The notes under the pieces were generated by a model. That model was not told the DNA's origin. It ran no database searches and saw only the letters and a program-made list of their open reading frames with translations. A stretch of DNA of 64,000 bases from Bradyrhizobium sp. AZCC 2262. GTDB taxonomy: Bacteria; Pseudomonadota; Alphaproteobacteria; Rhizobiales; Xanthobacteraceae. The DNA lies in the NCBI RefSeq assembly GCF_036924535.1, contig NZ_JAZHRT010000001.1, positions 2,604,001-2,668,000 on the forward strand, read 5' to 3'. Numbering within the stretch: the first letter of the stretch is position 1; every line of letters starts with the position of its first letter. This document shows, piece by piece, positions 47,880-56,677 of the stretch. The translations under genes were made by a program, and so were the position numbers.

Positions 47880-48446
47880 ATGAGTTTCATCAGCGCGAAC
47901 GACCATCCGAACCCGGATAATCCGGAAGATCCGCTGTACTACGCGCCGCGCTCGGAGCGCAGCAGAGCGAATCTGCGGTCTAATGCGACACCGCAGACGA
48001 GATCAGACCATTTGCCTCAGACTCCCCCGTTGTCTCGCTATGATGAGATGCGCGAGGAAGCTTTCGCCAAATTCGCCCGTCCGTTGGAGTCCCAATTCGC
48101 GTACGAACGCCGCCGACCACGCGGACTGCTCGCCACTGCGGGCGCAATTGCCGTGGCTGTCGGTGTGGTTGTGATCCTGGCGCTCGTTTTGTTCAACGTG
48201 CTTCCAAAGTCAAAAAGTGATCCCTCGGAACTCGCCGTTTCCATTTCGACTCCCGCATCGGCCACGCCGGCCCCAGTGACGTCCGACGACTCCCAGGCGC
48301 TGCTTGAAAGATTCAAGCATTTTCAGGGAAGCCAAAACCCGGAACAGGCTGCTTCTGGACCCGCCTCCGCTGGACAAGCGAAGGAGGGGCCCGAAAAATC
48401 CCAGGCTCTGCTTGAAAAATTCATGCAGTGGCAGGAGAAGAAGTAG
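47880..48446 (+). CDS. Single-pass membrane protein with duplicated C-terminal motif
   Basis: A 188-residue protein of unknown family. A polar Asn/Pro-rich N-terminus (1-80), one membrane helix (about 82-107), and a Ser/Ala/Pro-rich outer region. Two copies of the helix SQALLERFKHFQ (138-149) and SQALLEKFMQWQ (174-185) stand 36 residues apart, joined by a flexible linker. By charge the N-terminus should be cytoplasmic and the repeats periplasmic. GAGGAG supports the ATG. The repeated helix could be a protein-binding tag. Confidence 0.75.
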   Translation: MSFISANDHPNPDNPEDPLYYAPRSERSRANLRSNATPQTRSDHLPQTPPLSRYDEMREEAFAKFARPLESQFAYERRRPRGLLATAGAIAVAVGVVVILALVLFNVLPKSKSDPSELAVSISTPASATPAPVTSDDSQALLERFKHFQGSQNPEQAASGPASAGQAKEGPEKSQALLEKFMQWQEKK

Positions 48447-48521
48447 CGCTAACGATGGGGAAGGTCGCGATCGTTTCCTAGACCGCAAATGGACGCCACC
48501 AGACCTTACGGCGGATGAACA

Positions 48522-48995
48522 TCAGCCGCGTCGCGCCGCTTTGATCGCGGCGACGTCGATTTTCTTCATGTCCATCATGGCATCGAATGCGCGCTTTGCT
48601 TCAGCGTCGCCGGCCGCCAGCGCCTCTGTCAGCACGCGCGGCGTGATTTGCCAGGAGACGCCCCACTTGTCCTTGCACCAGCCGCATGCGCTCTCCTGGC
48701 CTCCATTGCCGACAATGGCGTTCCAGTAGCGGTCGGTCTCTTGCTGATCATCGGTGGCGATCTGAAACGAGAAAGCCTCGTTATGCTTGAACGCGGGACC
48801 GCCGTTGAGGCCAAGACACGGGACGCCCGCGACAGTGAATTCTACTGTCAGCACGTCGCCCTGCTTGCCGGAGGGGAAGTCGCCGGGTGCACGGAGGACG
48901 GCGCCCACGGCGCTGTCGGGAAAGGTTTCGGCATAGAAGCTGGCAGCAGCCTCGGCGTCCTTGTCGTACCACAGGCAAATCGTGTTCTTGGCCAT
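48522..48995 (-). CDS. VOC family protein, PhnB-like
   Basis: A 157-residue protein of the 3-demethylubiquinone-9-methyltransferase-like / PhnB branch of the VOC superfamily. Typical blocks: CLWYDKDAEAAASFYAETFP, VEFTVAGVPCLGLNGGPAFK, FQIATDDQQETDRYWNAIV and CGWCKDKWGVSWQITPRVL. The methyltransferase name of the family is historical; no activity is known. AAAGGAC precedes the ATG at 48995. It converges with the membrane protein gene. Confidence 0.87.
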   Translation of the reverse strand: MAKNTICLWYDKDAEAAASFYAETFPDSAVGAVLRAPGDFPSGKQGDVLTVEFTVAGVPCLGLNGGPAFKHNEAFSFQIATDDQQETDRYWNAIVGNGGQESACGWCKDKWGVSWQITPRVLTEALAAGDAEAKRAFDAMMDMKKIDVAAIKAARRG

Positions 48996-49151
48996 TGCTT
49001 GTCCTTTTGCTCGGCTTACGCGCCGTCCCAGAGTTCTATCGATGCCGTGCTCTCCGGGCCGCTTTATCCTTAGGCTCTCCCAACGCAAGAGGCGAAGTCT
49101 GGTTCGATGAGAAGCCTCCGCTCATGCTCACAGAACAGCTAGCGGATGCAC

Positions 49152-51164
49152 TCAGGCCAAGGCATAGATCTTGGCTTCCCAGGGAAAGATCGGCTCCCGG
49201 CCGATCCATTCGGGCGACACGTCGCGATCCTGCGTGATCTCGCGCCAGTGCATGCCCGTTGGGGTCGTTGGCCAGTTCGGCACGCGATATTCGGAAGCGG
49301 GGGCGAACGGCCGCGCGGTTTCAAAATCCGAAAAATTGGCGACGACGACCACGGGATGGTCGATGCCCGGCCGGCCGCGTCGCCAGGCGAGCACGCGTTT
49401 ACCCTCCTCGAAATCGACGTGGATGAACTCCGTGTCGTTGACTGCAAGCGCATCAGACCTCGTGCGAAAACGGACGAGGCGGGCGCAATATTCGAATACG
49501 CGCCAGCGCCAAGGATCCTTCACGGGATCGATCTGTTTTTGCGGATGGACGACCGCGAGGTCATGCTGGTCGGCGAACTCTTCGCCGGCGAAAATCATCG
49601 GGATGCCGACGGCAGTCATCAGGCAGGCGAAGGCGAGCTTGATGCGCCGCTCCGTGTTCCAGACGCCATTGTTGTTGAGGAAATTGTACAGGCGCTCGTT
49701 CCTGAAGCCCTCCACATCGTGCGAGGTCACGTAGTTGATCGCTTGAGAGCCATCGGCGAAGCCGAGCAGACGGCAGTCGATCAGTTTGCGCACCGTCCAC
49801 TCGAAACTCGGCTCCTTTTGGTCATTTTGTCCCATGATTGCATACCGAACCATCCGCTTGAACTCTTCGTTCCACAGGCCGTCGAGGCGGTTCTGGCGCA
49901 CAAGATCAATCGGCACCGCCAGGTCCTCTCCAACGACGAGAAAACGTTCGTCGGCATCCTGCGCCGGCAGGCCCTGCGCCAGCCACCGCGAGCGCCATAT
50001 GGTTCGGGCAAGATCCTTGTACTCTTGCACGAAATCCCAGTTCATGATGTTGGGCACGCTGTCTATGCGTATGCCATCGAGCCGAAAGTCGAGCATCCAA
50101 CGCGCAAGGCAAGTCAGCATCAGGCGCCGCGCCGGCACGAGGCGCGCGGTTCTCCCGGCGAGCGGATCGTAGGCGTCGGTCAGGAAGTTATACTTGAAGA
50201 GGTCACCGCCAAAGTCGTCCCGGGCGTCCTCTTCCGGGTCACCAGTCCCACGGTGGACGTGGAAGTCGAGAAAATTGATGTACCGATAAGCGTATCGTGT
50301 TGCGAAGGCCATCACGACGTCGGTGAAGAACCGAAGGTGGTGCCGGTGGCAGGCGGTCACAAGCGCCGCAAGATCGCCGGATGCCGTCGGCGAGGCATGG
50401 CCTCTCGGAAATCCCAGATCAAAATCGGCGGCGAAATAGTTGCTCGTCGCGTAGCCCCACTCGCGGTTGACGAAGCTGTCGGCCGGAGGCAACAGTTCGA
50501 GCGCGTTGACACCGAGGTCCTCGAGATGTGCCTCGCCGGGGGCGAGCGCAGCGACGCCCGCGAAATTGGTCGGTGCCGCCGCGCGCTCTACGAGCGCAAG
50601 GACGTCGCGGAAAGTCCCGCCGGCGATGCTGATGGTGCCCTCCGTCTCAATCCGGCTCCACCGCGTTGGCAGCTCGTAGATGACGAGACGGTTGTTGCCG
50701 GGGAGGCCGTCGAGAAGTGGATCGTTCTGCCAGTCGGGTTCGTCGCCGCCGGGGTCGCAGGGCACCAGTTCGTTGTCCCGCCACTTCACGACGGCCGCTG
50801 GCCCGAGGTCGTCATCGGTGAACGGGAGCGGCAGCGCCGGCGCGCGCAGCCGCCAATCCACCGTCCAGGCAGTCGGGTCCGTGCACAGGATGCGCGCCGA
50901 CACCGGCGTCTTCGGGTTCACGTTGGTGACTTCGAACCAATAGTGATAGACGCGGTTGTTCGCCAGCCCGCAGGCTGCGGCCGCTACTTCCCAGAGATCG
51001 GCCGAGACTGGTGAAACAGCCAGATCGAACCTGTTCAGCCGCTGAAAGCTCGGTGGGTTTCCCTCCAGGAACGTACCGATGACAAGGGCGGGGGGCGGGT
51101 TCACGCTCCCCGGGCGCCAGAGCACGAAATGGGTTCGCTTCCTCTGGAGAAGATCAAAGGGCAT
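49152..51164 (-). CDS. GH13 (alpha-amylase) family glycoside hydrolase, atypical region I
   Basis: A 670-residue protein with an N-terminal beta domain (about 1-130), a GH13 TIM barrel, and a C-terminal beta domain. The catalytic residues are in place: nucleophile Asp368 (LDGIRIDSVPNI), acid/base Glu413 (LVVGEDL), Asp483 (VTSHDVEG). Conserved region I, normally DVVxNH, reads TDVVMAFAT here, so the substrate-binding Asn and His are replaced. Layout resembles branching or debranching enzymes of glycogen metabolism. No other glycogen genes are nearby. The ATG at 51164 has GGAG at good spacing; ATG 51176 would add four residues. Confidence 0.87.
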   Translation of the reverse strand: MPFDLLQRKRTHFVLWRPGSVNPPPALVIGTFLEGNPPSFQRLNRFDLAVSPVSADLWEVAAAACGLANNRVYHYWFEVTNVNPKTPVSARILCTDPTAWTVDWRLRAPALPLPFTDDDLGPAAVVKWRDNELVPCDPGGDEPDWQNDPLLDGLPGNNRLVIYELPTRWSRIETEGTISIAGGTFRDVLALVERAAAPTNFAGVAALAPGEAHLEDLGVNALELLPPADSFVNREWGYATSNYFAADFDLGFPRGHASPTASGDLAALVTACHRHHLRFFTDVVMAFATRYAYRYINFLDFHVHRGTGDPEEDARDDFGGDLFKYNFLTDAYDPLAGRTARLVPARRLMLTCLARWMLDFRLDGIRIDSVPNIMNWDFVQEYKDLARTIWRSRWLAQGLPAQDADERFLVVGEDLAVPIDLVRQNRLDGLWNEEFKRMVRYAIMGQNDQKEPSFEWTVRKLIDCRLLGFADGSQAINYVTSHDVEGFRNERLYNFLNNNGVWNTERRIKLAFACLMTAVGIPMIFAGEEFADQHDLAVVHPQKQIDPVKDPWRWRVFEYCARLVRFRTRSDALAVNDTEFIHVDFEEGKRVLAWRRGRPGIDHPVVVVANFSDFETARPFAPASEYRVPNWPTTPTGMHWREITQDRDVSPEWIGREPIFPWEAKIYALA

Positions 51165-51302
51165 CGGACTCTCCATCCAGATGTCTTCGGTACCGCGCCG
51201 TCCACGTCAGCCGATTGCCAATCCGCCGCGATCGGGACGCTGGCCGCCGAAATCATCCCGCGCAGGTACGTCGTCCTGATGAACATAGCGCGATACTGCG
51301 CC

Positions 51303-52097
51303 TCACTGCGGCGCTCGCAGCTCGATACCATAGCGCGCATAGATCCGCGCGATGGTGCCATCGGCTAGCAGGGCCTCGATTGCCGTATCGACACGCGCTC
51401 GCAGCTTGTCGTCGGGGCGAAGCAGCCCGGCAGCAATATTCCAGTTCAGATCCTGGTCGTTGTCGAACGCCGGAATCAGGCGCAGCGGCTTGTCGGCATG
51501 CTGCAGGTTGAACCAGCCGACCGTCATTGGTGTGACGGCGGCCGCCTCGATCTCGCGATTGGCCAACGCTGCGACAATATCGTCCTCGAACACGAACGGA
51601 GACGTGGCAGCGCCGCCCTTGGCAAGCGTCATGGAGACCAGCGAGCCGACCGGCACCCCGACCCGCTGATCGGAGCCGAGATTGGCCAGCGACGACGCCG
51701 GCGAATCGCCCCGCACCGCGAGCACGACGCCACTGCGATGATAAGGACGCGATACCTGCACACCGCCCGCGGGCGGTGTGTCCTTGCGGGCGATGACATC
51801 GAGCACGAGGTCGCAATCGGCGCGGCGATACTGGATCGCACTGACCACCCACTCCCGCGTCAGCTTGACACCGAGTTGCCGGGCAATTTGCTCGCCGAGT
51901 TCGACCTGAAATCCCGGGATCGGTCCGTTCTTGCTTGCAAACGGCAGCGCGTTGGGGCTGGCGCAGAGCGTCAACGCGCCGCGCTCGATGACGGTTTCCA
52001 GCGAGCGGGCATCCGCTGACGCGTTCCAGAGCATCAGCAGCGCGAGGCTTGCCGCGTATCGGGCTAGGCCATATCGCGGGGACAACGCTCTAGTCAT
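51303..52097 (-). CDS. Periplasmic solute-binding protein, XoxJ-like position
   Basis: A 264-residue SBP family 3 protein with a signal peptide (cleavage near ADA) and the two-lobe layout: LTLCASPNALPFASKNG, FQVELGEQIARQLGVKL, GVQVSRPYHRSGVVLAV and AAVTPMTVGWFNLQH. In lanthanide-type methanol dehydrogenase clusters such a protein (XoxJ) follows the cytochrome and helps the dehydrogenase. Here the start overlaps the cytochrome stop by 8 nt, so it is the third gene of that operon. A role in amino acid uptake is less likely, as no permease genes are near. Confidence 0.85.
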   Translation of the reverse strand: MTRALSPRYGLARYAASLALLMLWNASADARSLETVIERGALTLCASPNALPFASKNGPIPGFQVELGEQIARQLGVKLTREWVVSAIQYRRADCDLVLDVIARKDTPPAGGVQVSRPYHRSGVVLAVRGDSPASSLANLGSDQRVGVPVGSLVSMTLAKGGAATSPFVFEDDIVAALANREIEAAAVTPMTVGWFNLQHADKPLRLIPAFDNDQDLNWNIAAGLLRPDDKLRARVDTAIEALLADGTIARIYARYGIELRAPQ

Positions 52098-52449
52098 CGA
52101 GCCCTCGAATGTAGGCCAGGATCGCGACGATCTGGCCGTCACTGAACACCCCGCCATAGGCGGGCATGGAGCCCGCCTTGCCCTTCTTGATACGCTCGAC
52201 GATGTATTCGTCGCTGCGCTCGGACTTCGACAGCTTCGGGCCCCTGCCCGCATGACGGCCGCCATCCTGGTGGCAAAAGCCGCAGGTGGTAGCGAACATT
52301 TTCCCGCCCTCGATATCGTCCGGCGAGGCTTCGGCTTGCGGCAGCGGATTCGCAGGGCTGGCTGAGTTGGGCTGTTGCGCAAACGAAGCGGTCGACAGCC
52401 ATGGCAAGATGATGGCCAGGCAAGCAACAATCAGAAACCTTATTCGCAT
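52090..52449 (-). CDS. c-type cytochrome paired with PQQ dehydrogenase
   Basis: 119 residues with a signal peptide (MRIRFLIVACLAIILPWLST, cleavage near FAQ). One haem site CGFCH (56-60) and a probable axial Met95 in SMPAYGG. It is a class I cytochrome c, the likely electron acceptor of the dehydrogenase encoded 77 bp upstream. Its stop overlaps the binding protein gene. The ATG at 52449 places the signal peptide at the N-terminus. Confidence 0.9.
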   Translation of the reverse strand: MRIRFLIVACLAIILPWLSTASFAQQPNSASPANPLPQAEASPDDIEGGKMFATTCGFCHQDGGRHAGRGPKLSKSERSDEYIVERIKKGKAGSMPAYGGVFSDGQIVAILAYIRGLDD

Positions 52450-52526
52450 TCCGGCATCCGTAATCACCGCGACGTGTTGACCGGCAAGGGCGGCAAGGAG
52501 CGATCGCCCCCTGCCGCCCGCGCGTG

Positions 52527-54251
52527 TCATTGCCTGAGCGCGAAGACAACCAGGGCACCGGTATTCTTCGGCATGCTCTTGAAGGGCTCGCCAAAGAGCG
52601 CGACAAACTCGTCGCCCACCAGGCTGCCCCAGCCCGCCGGTACGGCGACGTACTGCTTGCCGCCGGCCATGTAGCTGATGATGCCCGCGTTATGTCCCAT
52701 GCCGTTGTTGCGCGACCAGAGCTCTTCGCCAGTGTCCGCATTATAGGCGTGCACGATGCCTACGGAATCCGGCACGAACACCAGATTGCCCGCGGTGGCG
52801 AGCACGCTGGCGAGCGGCGGCTGCGGGTAGGTGACCTCCCACTTCTTGGCGCCGGTGACGGGGTCGCGGGCGCTAAGATGACCACGGGCCGGTCCATCCG
52901 GAGGCGCCACAGCCTTGAACGTGGCACCGATGTTAAGCTGGGCCATCGGCTCCAGGATCGGCGTGGTCTTCTCGACGGTCAGCTCCATGCACCACTCCTG
53001 CCCGATCCGGTAGAACAGCCCGTTCTTGGGGCTGTAGGCGCCGGAGTTCCAGCTGATGCCGCCCATGATCGCCGGGCACAGCGGCGGGTCCACCTTGCCT
53101 TCCGCGAGGTCGCGGCGTCCGATCAGTTCGCCGGTCTTCGGATCGATGCTCTTGACGAAGTTGATGTTCTTTACCAGCGGCCAGACGTTCTCGACCTTGG
53201 CGTTGGAACGATCATAGACGAAGATGTACCCGCCCTTGTTGGCGTGCACGACGAGCTTCTTGCCGCCACGGTCGATCATGACGAATTCGCCGACCGAAGA
53301 GTCGAAGTCCCAGGCATCGTGCGGCAGCTCCTGATGGTGGAATTTGAGCTTGCCGGTATCGGGATCGAGCGCAATGACCGATGTCGTGTAGAGATTATCG
53401 CCCGGCCGCGCTCCGCTCTTCTTCCAGTCCGCGCCCCCCCAGTCGTAGAGCGGCGCCGGGTTCGCGGTACCCCACCACACTGAATTGGTTTCCGGATCAT
53501 AGGCTCCCGGCATCCAGCCGCCGCCGCCGCCAGTTCGCCAGGAGTCGCCACCCCAGGTCGCCTTGGCCTCTTCGGTACCGGCGACGGTGAAGAACTCCCA
53601 TTTCTTCTGTCCGGTCTTGCCGTCCACCCCGAAGATCGGTCCGCGATGGGGCCATTCGCCACCCTGGGCGCCGATGATCACCATGTCCTTGACCACCAGC
53701 GGCGCGCCGGTGAAGCCAACCGTCATCCTCTTGGAATCCAGCAGCTTGGTGTCCCACACCTGCTTGCCGGACTTCACGTCGAGCGCGATCAGGCGCCCGT
53801 CGACCGTGCCGACATAGAGATTGCCGTGTCCGATCGCGATGCCGCGGTTGTAGGGCGAGTGCGTCTGCTTGGCGACCAGTTCCTCGTCGAGCTCCGGCGC
53901 ATACGCCCAGATTGTCTTGCCGGTCGCTCCGTCCAGCGCGTAGACACGGCTGTAGGAGCCCGAATAGTACAACACGCCGCCGATGGCGAGCGGCGTCGAC
54001 TGAATGCCGCGGGTCGCGCGCTCCGGGAAATGCATCCACGCGACTTCGAGATTCTTGACGTTGCCGGTGTTGATCTGGTCGAGGCCGCTGTAATGGTAGG
54101 ACTTGTAGGTGCCGTGATGCGTCGGCCAGTCGTTCTGGGCCGCCTCGGCATTCAGCGCCGCGGCGTCCTGAGCGCGCGTCGGCGAGACGGTGACTAGTGC
54201 TGCCACCGCCAGCGCGGCGCAGCCGGCAAGATATCGTTCATGGAAAATCAT
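52527..54251 (-). CDS. PQQ-dependent alcohol dehydrogenase, lanthanide-type Asp, no vicinal Cys pair
   Basis: A 574-residue quinoprotein with a signal peptide (cleavage near TRAQ) and an eight-bladed propeller with repeated W motifs (GKTIWAYA, GKQVWDTK, GQKKWEFF, GAKKWEV, GEELWSR). Aligned by eye with methanol dehydrogenase, Glu199 and Asn264 are metal ligands, Asp315 in HDAWDFD is the catalytic base, and Asp317 two residues on is the extra Asp of lanthanide enzymes. The adjacent Cys-Cys pair that stacks on PQQ is replaced by Thr130-His131 in the otherwise matching NRG segment. It should oxidise a small alcohol or aldehyde in the periplasm. AAAGGGAGGG precedes the ATG at 54251. Confidence 0.92.
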   Translation of the reverse strand: MIFHERYLAGCAALAVAALVTVSPTRAQDAAALNAEAAQNDWPTHHGTYKSYHYSGLDQINTGNVKNLEVAWMHFPERATRGIQSTPLAIGGVLYYSGSYSRVYALDGATGKTIWAYAPELDEELVAKQTHSPYNRGIAIGHGNLYVGTVDGRLIALDVKSGKQVWDTKLLDSKRMTVGFTGAPLVVKDMVIIGAQGGEWPHRGPIFGVDGKTGQKKWEFFTVAGTEEAKATWGGDSWRTGGGGGWMPGAYDPETNSVWWGTANPAPLYDWGGADWKKSGARPGDNLYTTSVIALDPDTGKLKFHHQELPHDAWDFDSSVGEFVMIDRGGKKLVVHANKGGYIFVYDRSNAKVENVWPLVKNINFVKSIDPKTGELIGRRDLAEGKVDPPLCPAIMGGISWNSGAYSPKNGLFYRIGQEWCMELTVEKTTPILEPMAQLNIGATFKAVAPPDGPARGHLSARDPVTGAKKWEVTYPQPPLASVLATAGNLVFVPDSVGIVHAYNADTGEELWSRNNGMGHNAGIISYMAGGKQYVAVPAGWGSLVGDEFVALFGEPFKSMPKNTGALVVFALRQ

Positions 54252-55076
54252 CTGTATCCCTCCCTTTGCAGTTTGTTTGTTGGGCCGAATTTTCGTCGCG
54301 ACCTTTGGCAAGGATGTCCTGGCCTCAATGCCTCATAGGGTCAGGAGTTCGAGATAGATGGTACGGAGCAGCGGGACCGCCGTCACGAAGAGACGGCAGC
54401 GTGTCTTGCAGCCTGAGTGAGAAGCGGGGCGGAGGTTCGGGCGAAGGATTGTTTTCGAGGAGGGCGCCAATTCAGTGCACGGCGGCACATGCGATCATTG
54501 CCAGGGCCTGCCTGCCCCTTGCTGCCCCCGGCGATGTCGATGCAGTGCACCATGACACGTCCCTCGAATGCGCAACGCCCATTAGTTGACCGGATTGTTG
54601 TTTTTTTGTGGAGCCCCGGTCGGCCGTGGCAACCTTCGGCTGAAGTCTCAGTCGCTCCGGCCACCGCGCAGGAGGAGGGCAGGCGATAGCGCTGCGCCAG
54701 CGTGTCAAGTACGGCATCACCACCCGAGCATCATGGGAGTGGGTCGCGCTCATTCAGGCAGACCCGCCGGTCGCAATGAGAGCGGGGTTTGGACAGTGTG
54801 ACTGTCGGATTACATCGCTTGCGCCAATCGAGGTTTGGGCATTGAATTCAGCGATCATACGCCACCACCGCAAGTAGTTTTCTTGGTGTGCCTGCGCTCG
54901 CGCAGGATGACACGATGAAGAGAAGCGCGTTGGCGTGAAGCGAGTGCGATGGCTCCATCCGTAGCCAGGCGGAAGGTACGCCTCATGGTCCGTCCAACTG
55001 ACCGGGAGTGAGCCGCATTCGCGAGCCTCGTGCGCGCGCTGAACAGCACTGTCGACGCCAACAAGGGAGGAGAACG
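54252..55076. other. Long divergent intergenic region
   Basis: 825 bp between the PQQ dehydrogenase and amidohydrolase starts. I find no ORF with convincing codon use, ribosome site and family. Visible items: a T8 run near 54600, CAGTGCAC twice (near 54473 and 54543), and a short palindrome CTGCGC-TC-GCGCAG near 54892. It probably holds control sites for both operons; a small RNA cannot be excluded. Confidence 0.45.
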
Positions 55077-56585
55077 ATGAGCACCTGGCTTAGTGAACGC
55101 GAGCAGCGCCTCGTAGCTGGCGCCGAGGCGGCATCGGCGGCAACGCCGATTCCCACCCAGATTGTTTCCAACGGCGAGTATCTGCCGCCCCCGCAGAGCG
55201 CGACACAAAAAAAGGTCGAGGCGCGGATCAACGAGCTTGCAGACCTGAACGGCAAGCACCTCGGCTTGAGCCGCAGGCAGTTCCTGCACACGAGCTGCGG
55301 CATGGCGGCGGCATTCCTCGCCATGAACGACATCTACGGCAATGTCTTCCAGGTCGCACCCGCGGAGGCCCGCGAGCCCGAGCTGATGCAGGCGCGCGCG
55401 CAAGGCCTCGCCGGCCAGTTCATCTTCGACGTCCAGACCCATTTCGTGCGCGACGAGTTCGATCACAAGGAGCTGCTGGGTCTGGCGGACTTTGCGAGCC
55501 AGCACTGGAATCCGAAGATGAAGGAGGAGGGCGTCACCTCGCTCGCCCGCTACAAGTTCCAGAACTATGTGAAAGAGATCTACTATGACAGCGACACCAA
55601 CATGGCGCTGTTGAGCGGCGCGCCGTTCGACGATCCGAGCTGGTGGCTTCTGTCCAACGAGCAGATCGTCAAGGCCCGCGAACTCATCAATGACTTCGCG
55701 GGCTCGCGCCGCCTGCTGGCGCACAGCGTCATCACCCCGAAGCAGCCCGGCTGGATGGAGGAGGTCGACAAGGCGATCGAGATCTACAAGCCCGACTCCT
55801 GGAAGTCCTACACGATCGGCGATCCGCTGGCCCCCTCGAAATTCCCGTGGCGGCTCGACGACGAGCAGGTGATGTATCCGTTCTACGAAAAAGCGGTGAA
55901 GGCCGGCATCAACACGCTGTGCATCCACAAGGGGCTGCTGCCGCCCGATTACGAAAAATCGTTCGCTGGCGTGTGGGAATACGCAACTGCGTGGGACATC
56001 GGAAAGGCGGCGAAGGACTGGCCGCAGATGAACTTCGTGATCTATCACTCCGCGCTGCGGGCGTTCCTCGAGCTGCCGGACAAGGCCTGGGCGGAGTTCG
56101 AGCAGACCGGCCGCATCCAGTGGGCCACGGATCTCGCGGAAATCCCGCAGAAGTTCGGCGTCACCAATGTCTATGCCGAGCTCGGCACCTCCTTTGCCAA
56201 CTCGGCGGTGGCACATCCGAAGTTCTGCGCCGCGCTGGTCGGCACGCTGATCAAGGGCATGGGGGTCGATCACGTCATGTGGGGAACTGACTCGGTCTGG
56301 TACGGCTCGCCGCAGTGGCAGATCGAGGCGCTGCGCCGCCTCGAAATTCCGGTGGACATGCAAAAGAAATACGGCTTTGCGCCACTTGGCGACGCCAATA
56401 GCGACACCAAGCAGCTGATCTTCGGCGGCAACGCCACCAGGTTCTACAAGATCAGGCTGAAGGCGGCTGACAACACCAGGATGCCGGCCTTTTCCGCAGA
56501 CCGGCTTGCGGCGCTCAAGAACGAGTATGCGCTCGCGGCCCAGGAGCCCTCGAACCTGCGCTACGGCTACGTTCGCGCCGCGTAA
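55077..56585 (+). CDS. Amidohydrolase family protein with internal Tat motif
   Basis: A 502-residue metal-dependent hydrolase of the amidohydrolase-2 (TIM barrel) group. A twin-arginine motif SRRQFL (65-70) followed by a hydrophobic stretch (SCGMAAAFLAMNDIYG) lies after an unusual 64-residue polar N-terminus. The metal site is suggested by FDVQTHF (the N-terminal His-x-His is reduced to Gln-x-His here), NFVIYHSA and MWGTDSVWYG. GGGAGGAG precedes the ATG. Substrate unknown. It is divergent from the PQQ dehydrogenase operon and followed by a ThuA gene. Confidence 0.85.
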   Translation: MSTWLSEREQRLVAGAEAASAATPIPTQIVSNGEYLPPPQSATQKKVEARINELADLNGKHLGLSRRQFLHTSCGMAAAFLAMNDIYGNVFQVAPAEAREPELMQARAQGLAGQFIFDVQTHFVRDEFDHKELLGLADFASQHWNPKMKEEGVTSLARYKFQNYVKEIYYDSDTNMALLSGAPFDDPSWWLLSNEQIVKARELINDFAGSRRLLAHSVITPKQPGWMEEVDKAIEIYKPDSWKSYTIGDPLAPSKFPWRLDDEQVMYPFYEKAVKAGINTLCIHKGLLPPDYEKSFAGVWEYATAWDIGKAAKDWPQMNFVIYHSALRAFLELPDKAWAEFEQTGRIQWATDLAEIPQKFGVTNVYAELGTSFANSAVAHPKFCAALVGTLIKGMGVDHVMWGTDSVWYGSPQWQIEALRRLEIPVDMQKKYGFAPLGDANSDTKQLIFGGNATRFYKIRLKAADNTRMPAFSADRLAALKNEYALAAQEPSNLRYGYVRAA

Positions 56586-56677
56586 ATGTCCAACGGCTGC
56601 GCCGGCGGAGTGGGCAGGCTTCGCCGGCGTAGAGGAGGTGCGGCTGCCAACTCCCACTTCGGTTTCGCGGAGGGATC

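Noticed and set aside
49146..51014. Long open frame on the plus strand (622 codons)
   Set aside because: Lies wholly antisense to the GH13 gene, which has clear catalytic motifs; the antisense frame is an effect of high GC at third positions and matches no family.
54472..54753. Open frame of 93 codons on the minus strand in the PQQ intergenic gap
   Set aside because: No good ribosome site, poor codon use and no recognisable fold.
54855..56657. 600-codon minus-strand frame
   Set aside because: Antisense to the amidohydrolase gene; low-complexity Arg/Leu/Val-rich product with no family features.
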